Shown here piece by piece: positions 60,001 to 64,000 of a stretch of DNA of 64,000 nt. A model generated the notes under the pieces. The model worked only from the letters and a program-made list of their open reading frames with translations, ran no database searches and had not been told where the DNA came from. Numbering within the stretch: the stretch's first letter is position 1; every line of letters starts with the position of its first letter. Location of the stretch: the NCBI GenBank assembly GCA_921293015.1, contig OV121092.1, forward strand, positions 4,780,001 to 4,844,000, given 5' to 3'. The position numbers and the translations under genes are program-made. This DNA comes from Phorcus lineatus. Its lineage: Eukaryota > Mollusca > Gastropoda > Trochida > Trochidae.

Positions 60001-63000
60001 CCCCAATGTTACTTCAAGCAGCACCTTCCTTTGTACTCCAAAGCAAGCCATAAAGAAAGATGTTTACACAGATAGCCATGTATATTTATTCCAATCAAAC
60101 GTGTTAACGCTCAACCCAATAATAGGGAATGAGGAGTAGGTCCTGCAATTAACGATAACAGCCCACTTGATAAATTAACTTTTACCACCATAAATAGCCG
60201 TGAGAAGGCAAAGGAGGGTTTAAAGTGGCGTGATTAACATTTAGAGTGATTGCATCAATTATCTTGATTTAACAGATGGGTTCGAATTAAAGTTGTAGAT
60301 AGGTTTACGCTAGGTTACGCAAATGACTTTATATCCAACCCTTAATAGGACAGAGAGAGTTTAGTACATTCTTTGAATGACTTGTATTGAGGTTTGGGTG
60401 CCAAGAACATTAAAAACTACATTTGCCGCTTTGCAAATATCCCAAAGGAAAATATTAACTGTTTACTGACATGTGTATAATTGGGAAAGAACGAAACATT
60501 GTATCTGGTATTGACTTGTTTCGATTTCCTAAAAAGAAAATCGTATCTTATTCGATTTGTAGAAACCCTTACTTGTCAGCTATCATCCGTGACATCTGAG
60601 AGTTCAATAAAAGACACCCACTACATGTCTACTTAGAAAGTACATATATTTTGTCTCATGACTGATTTACACGACAAGTCTATGCCATATGTATGAACAA
60701 CTGTATGTAAACGATTAAATTGCAGCAACCAGTGTGGCTATCCTAGTGAACCAATATGATCAAGCCTAAGCTTTTGCTTACATTTATCCATGGTGGAACA
60801 TGGTCCTATTGTTTCAGGATCCCCGGCAGTAAATGTTCTTCCAGATGGCGGACGGTTTTAAAGGCTAGCTTATCAGTTGGACGAAATTCTATCCAATATC
60901 AAAACATGTTTTTCATAACCTGGTATTTGTGCTTAAAACGAACACTTTTTCAGCTGCTTATACTGTCGCAATGAACTATGGGCTTTTCTGTATTCATGAG
61001 AGAGTTTTGCTGTTGAATCTACCCCCAGGGTTTAATTGTAAGGTTGTTTGATAAGAAATCCATATGAATATTCTTATGATTTTAATCACTGGATTTGTGA
61101 ATCTTACTTCACACATGTTTTGGATACAGATGAAGTTATATCCTTGTTTTTTTCACTATTTCATAATCAAATCAGACTAATCATTTCAAAATTTTCAATT
61201 TAACACGATACTGTGTTGATAGTGATATAGGACCTCATTTAAACCTTTTTTGACTGTTAGCTCTAACATTGAAGTTATAGAGTAATATCTACTTTTGCTG
61301 TTGATAACTGTATAAAAGCAGCTCATCTCAGATAATGATAACGTACTATCGTAATAGATTCCTTGCAATGAATTGTGCCATTAATTAAACCACTAAGTCG
61401 ATTTAATTATGAGACACATTACAAAACGTTTGATATATTTTACTTACAAACCTGTACTTCCATACGTGATAGTTTTTAACATATGAAATTGCGGTTTGAG
61501 TCAAATCTTTTAAGTACATAATGAAAAGGATACACAATGCCATCAATGATAGTACGATATGTCATTGCTTTCAATGACTACTTGCAGGCCGTAATTAAAT
61601 TTAAATGCAATAATTGCTTAAAGAACGGCTTCCCTCATGAAACTGATATATGTTAATATTTTGATATCTTATCATGTGTCGCCGAGAATGAATCAATGCA
61701 GACATGGTCAGAATAAATAGTAGAGCATGTACTACTATTCCAATATCCTAAAACAATAAATTATTTCTCGATAAATGTATACAATTTGATTGTCACCTTC
61801 ACTCAAACACGAATCTACAGCAGCCTCTTACACGATTCTATTGATCTGTTCACTGTCCAATTATCTTCTAGCTTCAGACCCAGGGAGTCAATGCAAGACA
61901 AAACCTGCTTCAACTCGGACCGAGTCAGCACTCACAGTGTGGTAGCTCTCTTTACTGGTTGCGCACTGTACTGGCTTCCAGATGAACGACATTGGCTTCC
62001 AGGATTTATAACATATTGAACTGTGAGTATCTTTCTGGAGTAGCTAACTACCTGTTTGTCATTTTAATTACTATACAATTAAGTACATATTGACCTTCTG
62101 TAATACTGTGTATGTAAAATGCACTGAATTCGATTGCTGTATTCTTAATTGAAAACTTTCTGTTGGTCCTGTTTTTTTATATTATTTTAAAAGAAGTAAT
62201 AAGCGCATAGTTCATTATTGGATGATAAGACTACAAAGACTTGTTTCATAGAACAGAAAACGAGTTTTTGACTAACTTGTTTTAAAAAGTGTTTTTAAGG
62301 TTTAATTACTTTGAATTATATGCATTGCAATCTAAAAAGGCAAGATATTGAATCTTGTGCACAAAACGTATGTTATAAATGACATGATTGAACACAAAAA
62401 GCTATATGAATAGTTGCCAAGTCAAACCGATGACAACAATACCATATAGAAGTATTTTTCTCATCATCTTTAATATATGAGAAAAAAATATTTCCAATAC
62501 TCTTTGTTCCCTTTAACTTTTACATTGTATTTGTTGCTAACCTATGGATATATTTTTGTTCCTTTGTTCATGCTTATAAGGTATTTTGGCATATTATCAA
62601 TATATTTACAATATATCACAGTTTTGTGAAATAACAGTACAGCAGTGTAAAGGTTTAAAATTCTAAAGTAGCCTGCGTGTTTACCCATCTATGAATGATC
62701 TGATTCTTTAGATGCATATATATTAGTGAACAAATTATCATGTGTATAAAATTGAGTGGTTTTACGTTTAATGGCACTCACAATCATTCATATATACTAT
62801 ATCCCTGATAATTTTGTCCGGTTCCCTCGGATAGGGATTTTTCATCAAGACAATCAGTACTTAGATTGAGAACTTGCTTTTAGCAAATGAGAACATTCCC
62901 TCGTTCAGACCTGTGAACCAGTGACGGGGCGATAAAACGTCTAAACAGTCTTCCTGTTCAGAGTTTATAGTCATAACTCTGTAATTGGTATAAAACTGAT

Positions 63001-64000
63001 GGTTAGATGATCATCTGTTGGCGTTCTCAAATGTGAAAGGGAGGGTAAGCGTTTTAAATTTTATTTAAGCAACCTTTACACTAAAATAAAGTGTATGATT
63101 TTAAATCTTCACTAATGATATTTCTTATTTCTTTAGGCTTCTAATTTCATATGTAACCAGTCACATCTACATTTGGTGAATGAGGACCTAGACAGTAGAT
63201 CAAAGGATAGGCAGTAGAAGCATATGCAGTTTCGTTATGGTCTTTTTCTTCTTGAATGCATCCACTGTTCATATATTCAAACGGTCGTCTTAGGTTTCAT
63301 TATTAAGTAGTAACCACAGTCGCGTTGCAGGCTTCCGTGTGCTGCAGGACCAGAATCTCTGATAAGAGAGAAGTATACTCCAGGAAAACAGTGTTAAAAG
63401 CTACATGATGTAAACTAGTAATTTCTCAACAAAAACAAACTCAGACTGTTCCTTCTCATTTTGATTGATGCCTCTTTTTTTCTTTTTAAAAAAAAATAAA
63501 CATTACAACCTAATTAGGAATGAATCTATTGAAATTTCACCTAAGAAATAAAGCACCAGGACGATTTTTTACAGTCACTTTGGTGAAAACAGTATTGCAT
63601 ATGATGTAAAATCCTGTTTTGGAATCAATTCATCGATTGCAAGGGTTGCGTAAAAAGATCTGCGAGAATTAATAGTTAAAACATTCAACAATAATGACGT
63701 TTTCTCACAATAGTTAATCATACAAGATTTAGTTTCTATAGCTCTACTATAATACAAATTGAAAGGTCAGTGTAAGAGAACTGCGAATGGTTTTGCTGGG
63801 ATTATAAATTTTCAATTTCTTTCAAATACATCAAGGGATTTCATGAATAAGTAAGTAGGCAAATATTGGCGTTTAGGGTTCACTCAAAAATGATTTATTA
63901 ATTCAACCCGTGGAAGAAATTATTCCAAAACAGATAAAGTAGAAAAAGGGTTTCATGAACATCCAAACTGGTTCTATATGTGTTATATAGTTTAATCTCG
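57100..64000. other. Intergenic, nothing recognised
   Basis: AT-rich sequence without a supportable gene, RNA or mobile element. A weak SINE-like trace (CCACAGTCGCGTTGCAGGCT at about 63314) is too short to call. Confidence 0.45.

Noticed and set aside
61786-62019. Frame with repeated WLP words
   Set aside because: It vaguely recalls a LINE C-terminal HWLP motif, but nothing else aligns.
1-64000. CRISPR arrays, bacterial operons, rRNA genes
   Set aside because: No spaced direct repeats, no operon-like gene packing and no rRNA signature were seen; the window is eukaryotic.

Overview
This is AT-rich, intron-bearing invertebrate nuclear DNA, most likely mollusc or another lophotrochozoan. That is inferred from the intron-split metazoan glycosyltransferase gene, the tRNA-headed SINEs with a GGCGTTAAAC-type 3' end, the LINE types and the foldback MITEs. 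There is no bacterial-style gene organisation, and most short reading frames here are chance or lie in repeats.

Region 1 (about 1-13,500) is intergenic. It holds an old duplication of a small secreted-like reading frame (about 780-1124 and 4310-4495), a 143-bp tandem triplication (5969-6391), a lone MITE end (8504-8567) and SINE/LINE scraps at 10.0-10.2 and 11.7-11.85 kb. A CpG-rich patch (13,537-13,740) and a full SINE lie just before the gene.

Region 2 (14,591-28,432) is one complete gene on the + strand. Eleven exons with consistent GT/AG borders and phases encode a 717-residue polypeptide N-acetylgalactosaminyltransferase: signal anchor, long polar stem, GT-A catalytic domain, ricin-type lectin domain. 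Its introns carry a 5'-truncated SINE with target duplications, a purine-rich GGTGAGG tandem repeat directly after the exon 4 donor, two MITE copies, a foldback remnant, and an antisense LINE with an open reverse transcriptase frame.

Region 3 (28,433-35,800) is intergenic with an L2/CR1-like LINE 3' end (about 31,318-31,794) and a short antisense LINE insertion with a 16-bp target duplication and A-rich tail (33,156-33,628).

Region 4 (about 35,800-57,100) is the most unusual part: a cluster of related multi-kilobase units. Two diverged, mostly inverted units (about 35.8-42.1 kb) are followed by two direct tandem units, A (about 42,297-49,590) and B (about 49,609-57,090). A and B are nearly identical only over a central 4.4 kb, with clearly more diverged homology on both sides, as expected from gene conversion inside an older duplication. 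The cluster contains reading-frame-like blocks preserved between copies, a relic of a LINE, and in the inverted part a single exon that reads as the second half of a kringle domain. A alone carries a MITE and a foldback element split by a SINE; B keeps the empty site of the latter.

Region 5 (57,100-64,000) shows no supportable gene or repeat.
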